NCBI GenBank assembly: GCA_905201895.1
Contig: CAJKPX010000049.1
Span: forward strand, 1-15,913
Direction of reading: 5' to 3'
DNA from: an uncultured Eubacteriales bacterium
GTDB lineage: Bacteria > Bacillota > Clostridia > Oscillospirales > CAG-272
DNA: 15,913 bases
The position numbers and the translations under genes were made by a program. Shown piece by piece: positions 5,502-13,026 of this stretch. The notes beneath the pieces were generated by a model. It was not told the origin of the DNA. It saw nothing but the letters and a program-made list of their open reading frames with translations, and did not search any database. How positions within the stretch are numbered: position 1 is the stretch's first letter; every line of letters begins with the position of its first letter.

Positions 5502-8500
5502 TCAGACCGGTTCGTTCGTCCCGTTTGCGCTTTCTGTGTCGGAGCCGGTGTCGGCTTCACCTGCGTCGCCGGGGTTGCGTGCCTCGGGCAAGGTTGCCGA
5601 TTGCGGTGCGGATGTAACGGAGGACTCCTCTGCAGAGATAGGGAGGAAATTTGAAGGCGTTGCCACGGAGGACTCATTTTTGGTGGTGGTGGCAGTGCCT
5701 GCCGATCTGCGTGCCTTGCGCCGACGGAGCAGAACGATCAGGATCACGGTCGCCGCGATCAAGAGGACCAGGACGCCCGATGCGATTCCGAGAAACAGAT
5801 AGAATGCAGAGCGATCGGGATCAAAGCTACCCGGGTCGATCAGTTTTTTTGAAAAGCTTGCCTCAAACACCCATTCACGCTCATCGCCGTAGGCAATGGC
5901 GGGCACCTCGGGCGACCAACCCGAGAAGGTGTAGGTATAGAGCTCATCATCGGGCTTGACGGGAGCTTCAGGGAGCAGGATTTCCTCTCCGCTGCCGTAT
6001 TCTGCCGAGCTGATCACGCTGCCGTCGACCTTGAAGACCACGCGATAAACGATCTTTTGCAGGGTCAATTCAAGTGTCACCTCGTCGTTTGGCATCACGA
6101 AGGAGTCGCCCGTGAGGACTTGTTTCGTGCCGTCGGCAAAAACGAGCACGGCGGAGGTGAACTCATAGCCGAACTCGCACCCGATGAGCGAGAGCGACAC
6201 CGTTGAGCCGCTTTCGATGAATCGAGGAAGATTTTTGAGATTGACGGGTTCGTTTGCCGTGACCGTGAGGCGATGTACGTCCGAGATGCGGAAGCGTGCT
6301 GCACCCGTTACCGTAACGGTGGTTGTGTCGAGTCGGCTCCAGGCACCGTCGGTTTCCAGGTATCCTACAAGCTGACCGCCCGCATCGTTGGTGAGAATCC
6401 CGAGAGTTGCCGTGAGCGTGAGCGGCTCTGCCGCACCGGCGCTGTTGAGGTAGCCCACGCGATAAACGGTGGAGCCGTCGGTTCCCGTTTGCTCCAGAAT
6501 CCCGATCTCGCGTGCGCGGGATGCGATCAGAGCGGGAAGCTGATCGGGGGTGAGCGTGAGCGAGAAGCCGCTCCACATGACGCAGAGAGAACGCCCGCTT
6601 GCCTGTGCAAGCATTGCAACCTCGCGCACGTCGGCACGCTTGGTGGTCGCCATTACCGTGAGCATGGTTTCGCCGTGCTCAACCGAGAGGCGCTCGCCGT
6701 ATTCGTTGGATGCCAGAACGGTCTCGGTAAAGAGCGCCGTGTAGGTTACGTCGGAACGAACGGGCAGAATCTCGCGATCCCATCGCAGGAATGTATAGAG
6801 CGACCCATCGGGGGTCTTGGTGGGTGTGGTATCAAAGGAGGGAAGCTCGCCGTAGGCAAGCGTTTGCGTTTGGGTAACGTCGCCTGCAATCCATGTTACG
6901 GTATAGGTGCGCGGCGTTGCAAGGAAGGATGCGGTGTAGGTTACGTCACCCGTGACGGGGACGATGGGCTTGTCCCAACCGGAAAATGTATAGGTTGCGG
7001 CGGCGGTTTCCTCCTTCACGGTGGCGAAGGGAGGAGTGGGGGTGATGCCGTAGGCGAGCTGCTGCACCTCGGTTCTGCCGTCGAGCACCCAGGTTACCTC
7101 ATAGAAGCGCGGCGTTTCGTGATAGTTGGCGTAAAGCGAGAGGTTTGCCGTGGCACGAAGCTCGGTGGGAGCGCTGCCGTCGGAGAGGATCCAACCGAGA
7201 AACTGATAATGCGAGCGCTCGTCGGAGGGGCGATTCTGCACGTCAACCGTTCCACCGTAGCGGAAGGACGCACCGTATTCGAGCGTTTGACGGTCGAGCA
7301 GAGTCTTACCGTCGGCGCTGTAAAAGGATACGGTTTTGAGATTGGAGATCGAAATCGAGCATTCAATTGATTTGGAGAGCGTCAGAGTCATATCCCTGCC
7401 GACCGTCTGCCGATGGGGAAGCTTCTCTGCACGCAGGTCCTCGGCAACCGCACGGAGGCGTTTATCAAGGTCGGGGGCGGAGGGCTCCGATCCGGGATGA
7501 GGTGCGGGCGCCACAACGTCAGGCTCCGTCACTACGTCCGGCTTGTTGGGCTCAACGGGAATTTCGGAAAGCCCGAAATCGGCGAGCGTGGGCTTATCGT
7601 GCACCTCGTCGAAGCTTGGTCGGTTGATCTGCTCAACCTTTTCCACCTTCGGCACCTCGATCGCGGGCATCGTCACACCTGCCGGGGACGCCGTGTTCGG
7701 GTCGGTGAGCTGCTGGCATGCCTCAACCGCTGACCCAACCGTCACGCCGCCTGCCACAACCGTGGAGCTGTTGACGGTCTCGTTATCGTCGAGTGCCGCT
7801 TGCGTGTAGTAGAGCTGACCGATAAACTGACGGAAGTGCTCAAGCTTGCCGCGTCGGCTCATCTCGGTGATCACGGCGGCGTTATCACTCAGGCGCTTGA
7901 GTGCCGAATACAGTCTGTCAAACTGCTGGGTCAGTGCGTGATAGTTGACGGTATAGTAGTCGTAGAGTGCCTTGAGGTATTCGTGCTCGGAGTCGTATTC
8001 TGCGGCTCGGAGGTCCTTGAAGCCCTCCATCAGACGGCGCAGCTCAACGGTTGAATCCCCTGCCTGATTGATGTCGCTCTCGGAGCAGCCCGCAAGCACG
8101 AGCTCCTTCTTGCGGTTGACCACTGTGGTTACGGTGTTGCCCATGAGCGAGGCATAAAGCTGCCAGTCATGACTGTCGGAAACAAAGAGCGCCTCGAGAA
8201 TTCCGAGCTTTGCCTTGATGGGCGCGAGCTCGCGGAGATATTGCTGGTAGGCAAGATAGCGAAGCTGCACGTCGTCGGTCATAAATTTCTGATATGCCCA
8301 ATACTGCTCCCATGCCTCAAACGCTGCAAGACGCTCCAGGTACTGATCGTATTTTGCCTTGAGAGTCAGATATTCGGCATGCGCCCGATCGTAGGCAGGC
8401 TTGTCGACCTCGGCATACTGTCGGTAGGCATCCGCTGCCTCGAGATATGCCTGATACGCCAGATATTTTGTTTTTGCATCGGTGTAGTCGGCAAGTGCAC

Positions 8501-9086
8501 TTTCATATTCCCGAATTTCATGCAGGGCAGCCGCCGCATCGGCATAGGTTACGGTCAGAAGCGCGTCAACCGACGTGCTTGGAACGGTTGCGCTCCAGGA
8601 AAAGTCGATTCGCACGTCAAAATCGCCGGAGTAGAACAGACCGTCCAGCTCGCAAACGTAATTGTCGGACGAAAGCGCAAAGGGCTCGGACTTCGATCCG
8701 ATCGTTGCCTTGGTGGGCGTCCATTCCACAGCCGTGCCGTTGGTTGCCACGTAGCGATAGGAGGGAAGCGTGATGCGGAGCGTGCCGTTTTCACCGTTGT
8801 ATTCGGTAGTAACGATGCTGTCGGGGATGGCGTCGTTATAAACGAAGGAAATGCCCGAAAGTCCGTCGAGGTAGGCAATTTCGTTTTTTGTGAGTGCATC
8901 GTCAAAGAGTCGGTCAAAGAGCTCGGAGGCTGTTAAGGTTTGATTGGTTTTCATGCCGCTGATCCCAAAATCGAGCGGATCGGTAGCAGTGCCGCTTGCC
9001 TGCGCGGTGGTCAGACCCAAGAGGGCAGAGAGGCACAAAAGCAACGCCGCGAAAACGGTCGCCGTTCGTTGCAGGGCTTTTCTCAT
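5502..9086 (-). CDS. Large membrane-anchored surface protein with InlB-type repeats
   Basis: A 1194-residue exported protein, probably displayed on the cell surface for adhesion or cell-cell contact; function is inferred only from architecture. Order: signal peptide 1-30 (AQA-SG cleavage); beta-rich domain 36-180; long helical region 182-300 with many tyrosines, some heptad-spaced (194/201/208 and 232/239/246); more helix 300-435; Pro-rich linker 470-540. Then InlB/Listeria-Bacteroides-type repeats at about 584-656, 662-722, 727-787 and 1012-1079, with signatures YTFSGWDKPIVPVTGDVTYTASF split as YTFSGW and DVTYTASF. An unassigned domain lies at 790-1010. A transmembrane helix (1094-1120) is followed by RRRK and a 70-residue Ser/Thr-rich acidic tail, presumably cytoplasmic. 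There is no LPXTG motif. ATG follows AAGGAG by 8 nt. It has its own strong promoter and converges on the synthase gene. Confidence 0.85.
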   Translation of the reverse strand: MRKALQRTATVFAALLLCLSALLGLTTAQASGTATDPLDFGISGMKTNQTLTASELFDRLFDDALTKNEIAYLDGLSGISFVYNDAIPDSIVTTEYNGENGTLRITLPSYRYVATNGTAVEWTPTKATIGSKSEPFALSSDNYVCELDGLFYSGDFDVRIDFSWSATVPSTSVDALLTVTYADAAAALHEIREYESALADYTDAKTKYLAYQAYLEAADAYRQYAEVDKPAYDRAHAEYLTLKAKYDQYLERLAAFEAWEQYWAYQKFMTDDVQLRYLAYQQYLRELAPIKAKLGILEALFVSDSHDWQLYASLMGNTVTTVVNRKKELVLAGCSESDINQAGDSTVELRRLMEGFKDLRAAEYDSEHEYLKALYDYYTVNYHALTQQFDRLYSALKRLSDNAAVITEMSRRGKLEHFRQFIGQLYYTQAALDDNETVNSSTVVAGGVTVGSAVEACQQLTDPNTASPAGVTMPAIEVPKVEKVEQINRPSFDEVHDKPTLADFGLSEIPVEPNKPDVVTEPDVVAPAPHPGSEPSAPDLDKRLRAVAEDLRAEKLPHRQTVGRDMTLTLSKSIECSISISNLKTVSFYSADGKTLLDRQTLEYGASFRYGGTVDVQNRPSDERSHYQFLGWILSDGSAPTELRATANLSLYANYHETPRFYEVTWVLDGRTEVQQLAYGITPTPPFATVKEETAAATYTFSGWDKPIVPVTGDVTYTASFLATPRTYTVTWIAGDVTQTQTLAYGELPSFDTTPTKTPDGSLYTFLRWDREILPVRSDVTYTALFTETVLASNEYGERLSVEHGETMLTVMATTKRADVREVAMLAQASGRSLCVMWSGFSLTLTPDQLPALIASRAREIGILEQTGTDGSTVYRVGYLNSAGAAEPLTLTATLGILTNDAGGQLVGYLETDGAWSRLDTTTVTVTGAARFRISDVHRLTVTANEPVNLKNLPRFIESGSTVSLSLIGCEFGYEFTSAVLVFADGTKQVLTGDSFVMPNDEVTLELTLQKIVYRVVFKVDGSVISSAEYGSGEEILLPEAPVKPDDELYTYTFSGWSPEVPAIAYGDEREWVFEASFSKKLIDPGSFDPDRSAFYLFLGIASGVLVLLIAATVILIVLLRRRKARRSAGTATTTKNESSVATPSNFLPISAEESSVTSAPQSATLPEARNPGDAGEADTGSDTESANGTNEPV

Positions 9087-9204
9087 GTGGAAATCTCCTT
9101 ATCCAAGTTTCGGTTGGCAGAGGCGCGTGGGGAGCGGCAGCTTGACCGCGTGCACCGCGCGTGCGTGTAATATACTAAAAAACGGAAGAAAATTATATAC
9201 CATT

Positions 9205-9233
9205 ATCATACCATATTGCGTCGGGAAAGTCAA
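9205..9233 (-). promoter_or_regulatory. Sigma-A promoter of the surface protein gene
   Basis: On the minus strand TTGACT (9233-9228), 17-bp spacer, TGG-TATGAT (9210-9205), with an extended -10. A second perfect TATAAT lies 13 bp downstream (9197-9192) without a matching -35. The leader of about 110 nt ends with a small CCAA/TTGG hairpin just before the ribosome binding site. Confidence 0.8.
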
Positions 9234-9331
9234 GACCTTCTCTGTGCGAATAGGGTAATTGGAAAAAATTGTTGCGCCCATGTTTCTTTTTTGAACAAAA
9301 TGTAAATATTGTAATTTTTTAACGCAATCAC

Positions 9332-9360
9332 TTGACATGATGAAAAGATCGTGATATTAT
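9332..9360 (+). promoter_or_regulatory. Sigma-A promoter of the SPFH gene
   Basis: Perfect TTGACA (9332-9337), 17-bp spacer, TGA-TATTAT (9355-9360), with extended -10. The preceding 60 bp are very A/T-rich and could act as an UP element. Confidence 0.8.
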
Positions 9361-9412
9361 ATAATCGTAATCATAAAGAAACCGGTCAACCCGGAATGAA
9401 AGGAGAAAAAAC

Positions 9413-10465
9413 ATGATTGCATTATTCGTAGTTGGACTTTTGATTTTGGCGGTGGGCGTTTCGATTTTCTTCGTCAAGGCAAAGAAAAACCATTTTCTCA
9501 CCAGAACTGTTCCTGCAGCTGTGATCTCGATGATCGCCATCGTTCTGATCGCGGTGAGCTGCCTGCGCACCGTTCCCACGGGACACACGGGCATCGTCAC
9601 GGTGTTCGGTCGCGTTGAGAACGAGACCTACGAGGCGGGTGTGCATTTCACGGCTCCTTGGAAGAGCGTGGTTTGCATGGACAACCGTAACCAGAAGGCG
9701 TCGATTGATCTTTCGTGCTTCTCCTCCGACATTCAGGAGGTTGCCGTAACCTACACGCTCAACTATCAGATCTCCAAATCCAACGCACAGATGATCTACA
9801 AGGACATCGGCGTTTCCTACTACGAGGTCATCATCCTGCCTCGCGTGCAGGAGGCGGTTAAGAGCGAGATGGCAAAGTACACCGCCGAGGAGCTGCTCGA
9901 CAAGCGTGCACAGCTTTCTCAGGATATCCGTCAGGTGCTCACCTCCAAGCTCGAGGCATATAACATCGTTGTGGTAGACGCTTCGATGGAGAACCTCGAC
10001 TTCTCGGATGCCTTCACCGATGCAGTTGAGGCAAAGCAGGTTGCAGAGCAGAGAAGCAAGCAGGCAAAGATTGAGCAGGATCAGAAGAACATGGAGGCAG
10101 AGGCTGCTGCAAAGCGTGCACAAATCGAGGCAGAGGCGGAGGCAAAGGTTGCCGTGATCGCCGCGAACGCCGATCTTGACGTTGTGAAGATCCAGGCGGA
10201 TGCCGCCGAGTACGCGGGTCAGAAGGATGCTGCCGTGATTGGACAGGTGCGCGACATTTTCGCAAAGGATCCCGCCAACCTGACCGATGAGGACGTGGAA
10301 AAGCTGCTCCTCTACTACTACATCCAGAAATGGGACGGCAAGCTGCCCGAAACCTACTTCAGCTCCGAGGATTTCACCGCACTTCTCGCGGGACTCGGAT
10401 CGGGCGCGCTCAAGGGTGAGGCGGCTACCGAGCCCCCCACCCCCACTCCCAATCCCGCTCCTTAA
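9413..10465 (+). CDS. SPFH/prohibitin-like membrane protein
   Basis: A 350-residue membrane scaffold protein of the stomatin/prohibitin/flotillin group. These proteins form oligomers that organise membrane domains and proteases. Two N-terminal hydrophobic segments (2-21 and 34-50) flank a basic loop KAKKNH. The SPFH domain runs from about 52 to 200 (TVPTGHTGIVTVFGRVEN; EAGVHFTAPW; VVVDASMENLDFSDAF). A charged Ala/Glu/Lys coiled coil follows (203-270, EAKQVAEQRSKQAKIEQ). The end is a short Thr-Pro tail. ATG at 9413 is preceded by AAAGGAGA with 7-nt spacing. It is a single gene with its own promoter and terminator, divergent from the large surface protein. No NfeD-type partner is visible. Confidence 0.9.
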   Translation: MIALFVVGLLILAVGVSIFFVKAKKNHFLTRTVPAAVISMIAIVLIAVSCLRTVPTGHTGIVTVFGRVENETYEAGVHFTAPWKSVVCMDNRNQKASIDLSCFSSDIQEVAVTYTLNYQISKSNAQMIYKDIGVSYYEVIILPRVQEAVKSEMAKYTAEELLDKRAQLSQDIRQVLTSKLEAYNIVVVDASMENLDFSDAFTDAVEAKQVAEQRSKQAKIEQDQKNMEAEAAAKRAQIEAEAEAKVAVIAANADLDVVKIQADAAEYAGQKDAAVIGQVRDIFAKDPANLTDEDVEKLLLYYYIQKWDGKLPETYFSSEDFTALLAGLGSGALKGEAATEPPTPTPNPAP

Positions 10466-10474
10466 CGAAAGGGC

Positions 10475-10512
10475 AAAAAAGCACCCACCCGATCTCGGGT
10501 GGGTGCTTTTTT
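10475..10512. terminator. Bidirectional terminator between SPFH gene and small membrane protein gene
   Basis: A perfect 10-bp stem GCACCCACCC (10481-10490) / GGGTGGGTGC (10497-10506), loop GATCTC, flanked by six As and six Ts. It works for both converging genes. Confidence 0.95.
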
Positions 10513-10523
10513 GAAAAACAAAA

Positions 10524-10775
10524 TTAGTCAGCCAGAACGGTGATTCTGTTGCTGGCGATCTCGGTGATGAGGTCAACAACCCAAGCAATTGCGTTACCGA
10601 TACCGGTTACCGTAGCGAGGATGCCGACAACCAGGGTTACCACGTTCTTGGTTTCAATGAAGCGCACGATTCTGTAAATACCGCCGATGATTCCGCCGAG
10701 GAAAATCTGAAGAAGAATCTTAACGATCTTCGGCAGCGCTTCATATGCGCCCGTCCAAGGTGTTTTCTTTGCCAT
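10524..10775 (-). CDS. Small two-helix membrane protein, unknown function
   Basis: An 83-residue protein I do not recognise. After a short basic start MAKKTPWTGAYEALPK come two hydrophobic stretches, about 17-41 (ILLQIFLGGIIGGIYRIV) and 47-75 (VVTLVVGILATVTGIGNAIA), linked by a charged segment RFIETKN. It should sit in the cytoplasmic membrane with a hairpin topology. ATG at 10775 is chosen because AAAGGAGA lies 9 nt upstream; a TTG three codons earlier would touch the Shine-Dalgarno sequence. A near-consensus promoter and a strong terminator frame it as a single-gene unit, which argues that it is real and well expressed. Size and Gly/Ile/Val content recall some bacteriocins, but no leader, maturation or immunity gene is nearby. 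Confidence 0.8.
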   Translation of the reverse strand: MAKKTPWTGAYEALPKIVKILLQIFLGGIIGGIYRIVRFIETKNVVTLVVGILATVTGIGNAIAWVVDLITEIASNRITVLAD

Positions 10776-10823
10776 GTCTATCAATCTCCTTTATGTATTT
10801 TGGTGGAGGGTTCCACACCCAAC

Positions 10824-10852
10824 AGTATAGCATACAAAATGGAAAATGTCAA
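10824..10852 (-). promoter_or_regulatory. Sigma-A promoter of the small membrane protein gene
   Basis: On the minus strand perfect TTGACA (10852-10847), 17-bp spacer, TGC-TATACT (10829-10824), with extended -10. The transcript would start near 10817, leaving a leader of about 42 nt with a GTGG/CCAC hairpin. Confidence 0.85.
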
Positions 10853-10910
10853 GCGGTGAGTTGCGCACTGTGTGTTTTTTAAGCATTGATTAAGAGTGGA
10901 CCGTTGCGCG

Positions 10911-11462
10911 CTACCTTTCATTTTTGGGATTGAGCTCGCTCGGCTCAAAATCGCGCAGGGGGGCAAGGTAGCCCTTTTCACGCAGTGCCTGTTCGATACG
11001 GTCGAGAGCCTCCTCGTTCTCTGCCAGCACGGTGTGATAGTGGTAGCCCGCCGTCACGTTCTTGAGCAGACTCGACTTGCCCGATGCGATATTCTCGAGA
11101 AATTCCTCCACGTGGTGGCGGTTGCGGATGCCCATACTTGCACGCACCGTTCCGTAGACCTTGTGAAAAATAAATACGTCCTCCACCGTTCCGCCCAGAT
11201 CCACCATCGCTTGCAGCTCGTCGGCAACCTCCTCATCGGTGTGGCAGACCTTGAACACGCGGCAGCAGGGCTTGTTGGTGTCTATGCGATATCCGCGCGA
11301 CATGGCAGAAATTTTGAGCCCCGAGGCACGCAAAACGGCAACGTCCTGTACGATGATCTGTCGGCTCACTCCGCATTCAGCGGCGAGACGCGATGCCGAG
11401 ATTGGCTCGGTTGCGCGGCGGAGTCGGTCAGCGATCCTGCTTCTGCGTTCTTCTGCATTCAT
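10911..11462 (-). CDS. niaR: NiaR-type niacin-responsive transcriptional repressor (HTH plus 3H domain)
   Basis: This repressor binds nicotinic acid and switches off NAD synthesis or niacin uptake genes in Firmicutes (also called YrxA or, in some annotations, NadR). From the ATG at 11462 it has 183 residues: a winged HTH (4-60, SASRLAAECGVSRQIIVQDV) and a 3H domain (70-170). H74, E82, H141 and H143 lie in the pattern of the family's metal site (KVCHTDEEVADEL; GYHYHTV), and FIFHKVYG (97-104) is typical. The start is fixed by GGAGAG (11476-11471), 8 nt upstream; an in-frame ATG at 11522 precedes the -10 and is excluded. It is divergent from the phospholipase-like gene. No NAD or niacin gene lies in the window. 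No clear terminator follows it. Confidence 0.9.
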   Translation of the reverse strand: MNAEERRSRIADRLRRATEPISASRLAAECGVSRQIIVQDVAVLRASGLKISAMSRGYRIDTNKPCCRVFKVCHTDEEVADELQAMVDLGGTVEDVFIFHKVYGTVRASMGIRNRHHVEEFLENIASGKSSLLKNVTAGYHYHTVLAENEEALDRIEQALREKGYLAPLRDFEPSELNPKNER

Positions 11463-11493
11463 CTTTGCTTCTCTCCATTCGTCCTTTTTCTCT

Positions 11494-11522
11494 ATTTTAC
11501 CATATGTCTTGTCACTTGTCAA
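11494..11522 (-). promoter_or_regulatory. Sigma-A promoter of niaR
   Basis: On the minus strand perfect TTGACA (11522-11517), 17-bp spacer, TGG-TAAAAT (11499-11494), with extended -10. Confidence 0.85.
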
Positions 11523-11524
11523 GT
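11508..11524. promoter_or_regulatory. Candidate operator at the niaR promoter
   Basis: Two tandem copies of CTTGTCA (11508-11514 and 11515-11521) and the 11-bp palindrome ACTTGTCAAGT (11514-11524) overlap the niaR -35. The core CTTGTCAAG recurs at 11591-11599 over the -35 of the divergent gene. Autoregulation by NiaR is plausible but inferred. Confidence 0.4.
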
Positions 11525-11591
11525 CTTTTCTTTTGCAGCCTGCTCCCGTGCGGCGGCAGAAATTGGCAACCGTCTTTTTTCGCGTTTCTTC

Positions 11592-11620
11592 TTGTCAAGC
11601 GTCGTCTTTCGTGCTAAAAT
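11592..11620 (+). promoter_or_regulatory. Sigma-A promoter of the phospholipase-like gene
   Basis: TTGTCA (11592-11597), 17-bp spacer, TGC-TAAAAT (11615-11620), with extended -10. The -35 lies within the palindrome CTTGTCAAG (11591-11599). Confidence 0.75.
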
Positions 11621-11654
11621 AGAAAACCGAACACAAGGAAAGGAGGCGATTACG

Positions 11655-12215
11655 ATGAAGCAGGCAGATCACCGCGCACTTGCACACTATCTGCTCGCAT
11701 GCGCAGGCACGGGGCGAGCTCTTTCTCACGGGGGCAATCGTCGCGCCTTTCTGCTCGGGTGCATCAGCCCCGACTATCTGCCCCTGACCTATCTGCGCGG
11801 CTTTCAACGGAGCCACGCCATGCGAGGACACGATGCGCGCTATTCGGCGCTTTATATCCGTCGCACGATCGACCGCCTGCATGCCAGGGAGCTGCGTGGC
11901 ATACGCGATTGCTATACCCTTGGATGCCTGATGCACTACCTCGCCGATTCCTTCACGCACGCCCACAACGCATCCTTTTCGGGAAATATGCAGGCGCATC
12001 GACGCTATGAGGCTGCTCTGCATCGGTACTTTGCGTATTATTTGCAGCGTATTGTGCGCGCCAACTGTTCCGAGCAGCAACCAGGCACAACACCTCATGC
12101 GCATTGGTATCGCGTTCGCCGCAAATATGAGCGGGAGACAGGTGACTACGAACGCGACTGTCGCGCTATTGTGGAGGTCTGCCGTGCGGTTTTTCTGGCA
12201 CTGTTGGAAAAATAA
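11655..12215 (+). CDS. Zinc-dependent phospholipase C family protein, no signal peptide
   Basis: A 186-residue protein of the trinuclear-zinc phospholipase C fold. The ligand pattern of secreted clostridial/Bacillus phospholipases C can be traced: H11, D40 (SPD), H54 (14 after D40), H94 and D98 (HYLAD), H104 (6 after D98), and H115 with E119 (HRRYE). Spacings D-14-H, HxxxD-6-H and HxxxE fit the classical enzymes. Unlike those, it has no signal peptide and no N-terminal Trp ligand, so it probably stays in the cytosol; its substrate is unknown. ATG at 11655 follows AAAGGAGG with 8-nt spacing. A much longer upstream frame is excluded because the promoter and this ribosome binding site lie inside it. 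It is divergent from niaR. Confidence 0.8.
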   Translation: MKQADHRALAHYLLACAGTGRALSHGGNRRAFLLGCISPDYLPLTYLRGFQRSHAMRGHDARYSALYIRRTIDRLHARELRGIRDCYTLGCLMHYLADSFTHAHNASFSGNMQAHRRYEAALHRYFAYYLQRIVRANCSEQQPGTTPHAHWYRVRRKYERETGDYERDCRAIVEVCRAVFLALLEK

Positions 12216-12262
12216 GAAAACACGCCTCGACCGATCCTGCGATCCTGTCGGGGCGTGTTTAT
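12205..12262. terminator. Bidirectional terminator between phospholipase-like and lipoprotein genes
   Basis: A 14-bp stem AAACACGCCTCGAC (12218-12231) / GTCGGGGCGTGTTT (12247-12260) with one G-T pair. The loop and right arm contain two copies of CGATCCTG. On the minus strand the stem runs into TTTCTTATTTTTCC, a good T-tract; on the plus strand the tail is short (TTTATAT). Confidence 0.8.
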
Positions 12263-12288
12263 ATGATAACGGTGCCCGATCAGCGCCG

Positions 12289-12996
12289 TTATTTTTCTGT
12301 TTCGAGGAAATAATAGAGGAAGCTCCAATCGTGCTGCTTGTATTCCTCGGGGGAGAGCCAACGGTCATCGGAATCTCCGAGCCTGCCAAGCTCTTCGTCA
12401 TAGTAGGCGAGCGAGTAGCAATAGCGCTTGAATTCCGAATAGTAGGTGATGGTCGCGCGGATCTCGGGGATCAGCTTGCCGTCCTTCCAAACGTATTTGG
12501 TGGTGCTGTCTGCCGAGATGCTCGAGGCGGGAGAATCGAGGTAAGCGTCCTCCAGCTCATAGGTGTGCGTGAAGGCAAAGATCGCCTTCATATCCTCTCG
12601 CGGTTGGATATTGCACAGTCCGCTCAATTCGTTGGACTGCTCGTAGGTGCCGCTCGTGGGGTTCCAAAGCCAGCAGAGATAAGAGATGGTGTCACCTGCC
12701 ACGTTGTTTGCGATCATAAAATCGTTGTTTCCGTCAAAATTGAGGTCGAGAACCTCAAAGCCGTAGGTTCCGTCCTGCGCGCCAACGCTTCCGGAAACCT
12801 TGACGCTCTTTGCCCAGATCACCTCGCCATTTTCGCGGAGCACGATCTGCCGAGCCTTTGTGCCAGTGCCGCGCACGCAGTATGTAGTGGATCCCACGGT
12901 GAGCTGATAGAGCAGGGTGTGCTGCTCAACGGCACAGCCAACGCTCGTGCACAGGCAAAGGATGCAGAGCAGGAGGGAGAGCAATCGTTTCTTCAT
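12289..12996 (-). CDS. Putative lipoprotein with a DxNxDxxxD loop, unknown function
   Basis: A 235-residue protein with a basic, Leu/Cys-rich signal peptide (MKKRLLSLLLCILCLCTSVG) and Cys21 as the probable lipidated residue. The lipobox SVGC is imperfect, so simple secretion is an alternative. The mature part is beta-rich and carries VLDLNFDGNNDFMI (82-95), a calcium-loop-like DxNxDxxxD sequence as in FG-GAP or XAC2610-type proteins. The rest, rich in Tyr and Trp, is not recognised. ATG is preceded by GAAAGG with 7-nt spacing. The start lies only 30 bp after the 3' end of rnpB, with no promoter or terminator between, so it is probably read from the rnpB promoter. It shares the terminator at 12205 with its converging neighbour. 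Confidence 0.8.
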   Translation of the reverse strand: MKKRLLSLLLCILCLCTSVGCAVEQHTLLYQLTVGSTTYCVRGTGTKARQIVLRENGEVIWAKSVKVSGSVGAQDGTYGFEVLDLNFDGNNDFMIANNVAGDTISYLCWLWNPTSGTYEQSNELSGLCNIQPREDMKAIFAFTHTYELEDAYLDSPASSISADSTTKYVWKDGKLIPEIRATITYYSEFKRYCYSLAYYDEELGRLGDSDDRWLSPEEYKQHDWSFLYYFLETEK

Positions 12997-13026
12997 AGAA
13001 CTGCCTTTCGTTTCTTTTTTGGGTGG

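Noticed and set aside
6273..7370. Plus-strand frame opposite the InlB-type repeats
   Set aside because: Cys/Gly-rich product without motifs, antisense to the surface protein gene; no promoter or ribosome binding site.
9422..10588. Minus-strand frame opposite the SPFH gene
   Set aside because: Antisense shadow that runs through the terminator at 10475; no domain seen.
10524..10775. Circular bacteriocin reading of the small membrane protein
   Set aside because: Only size and composition agree; there are no maturation, transport or immunity genes nearby, and the charged loop between two helices fits an ordinary membrane protein.
10896..11654. Upstream extension of the phospholipase-like frame
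   Set aside because: It covers niaR on the other strand and contains the promoter and ribosome binding site of the real gene start at 11655.
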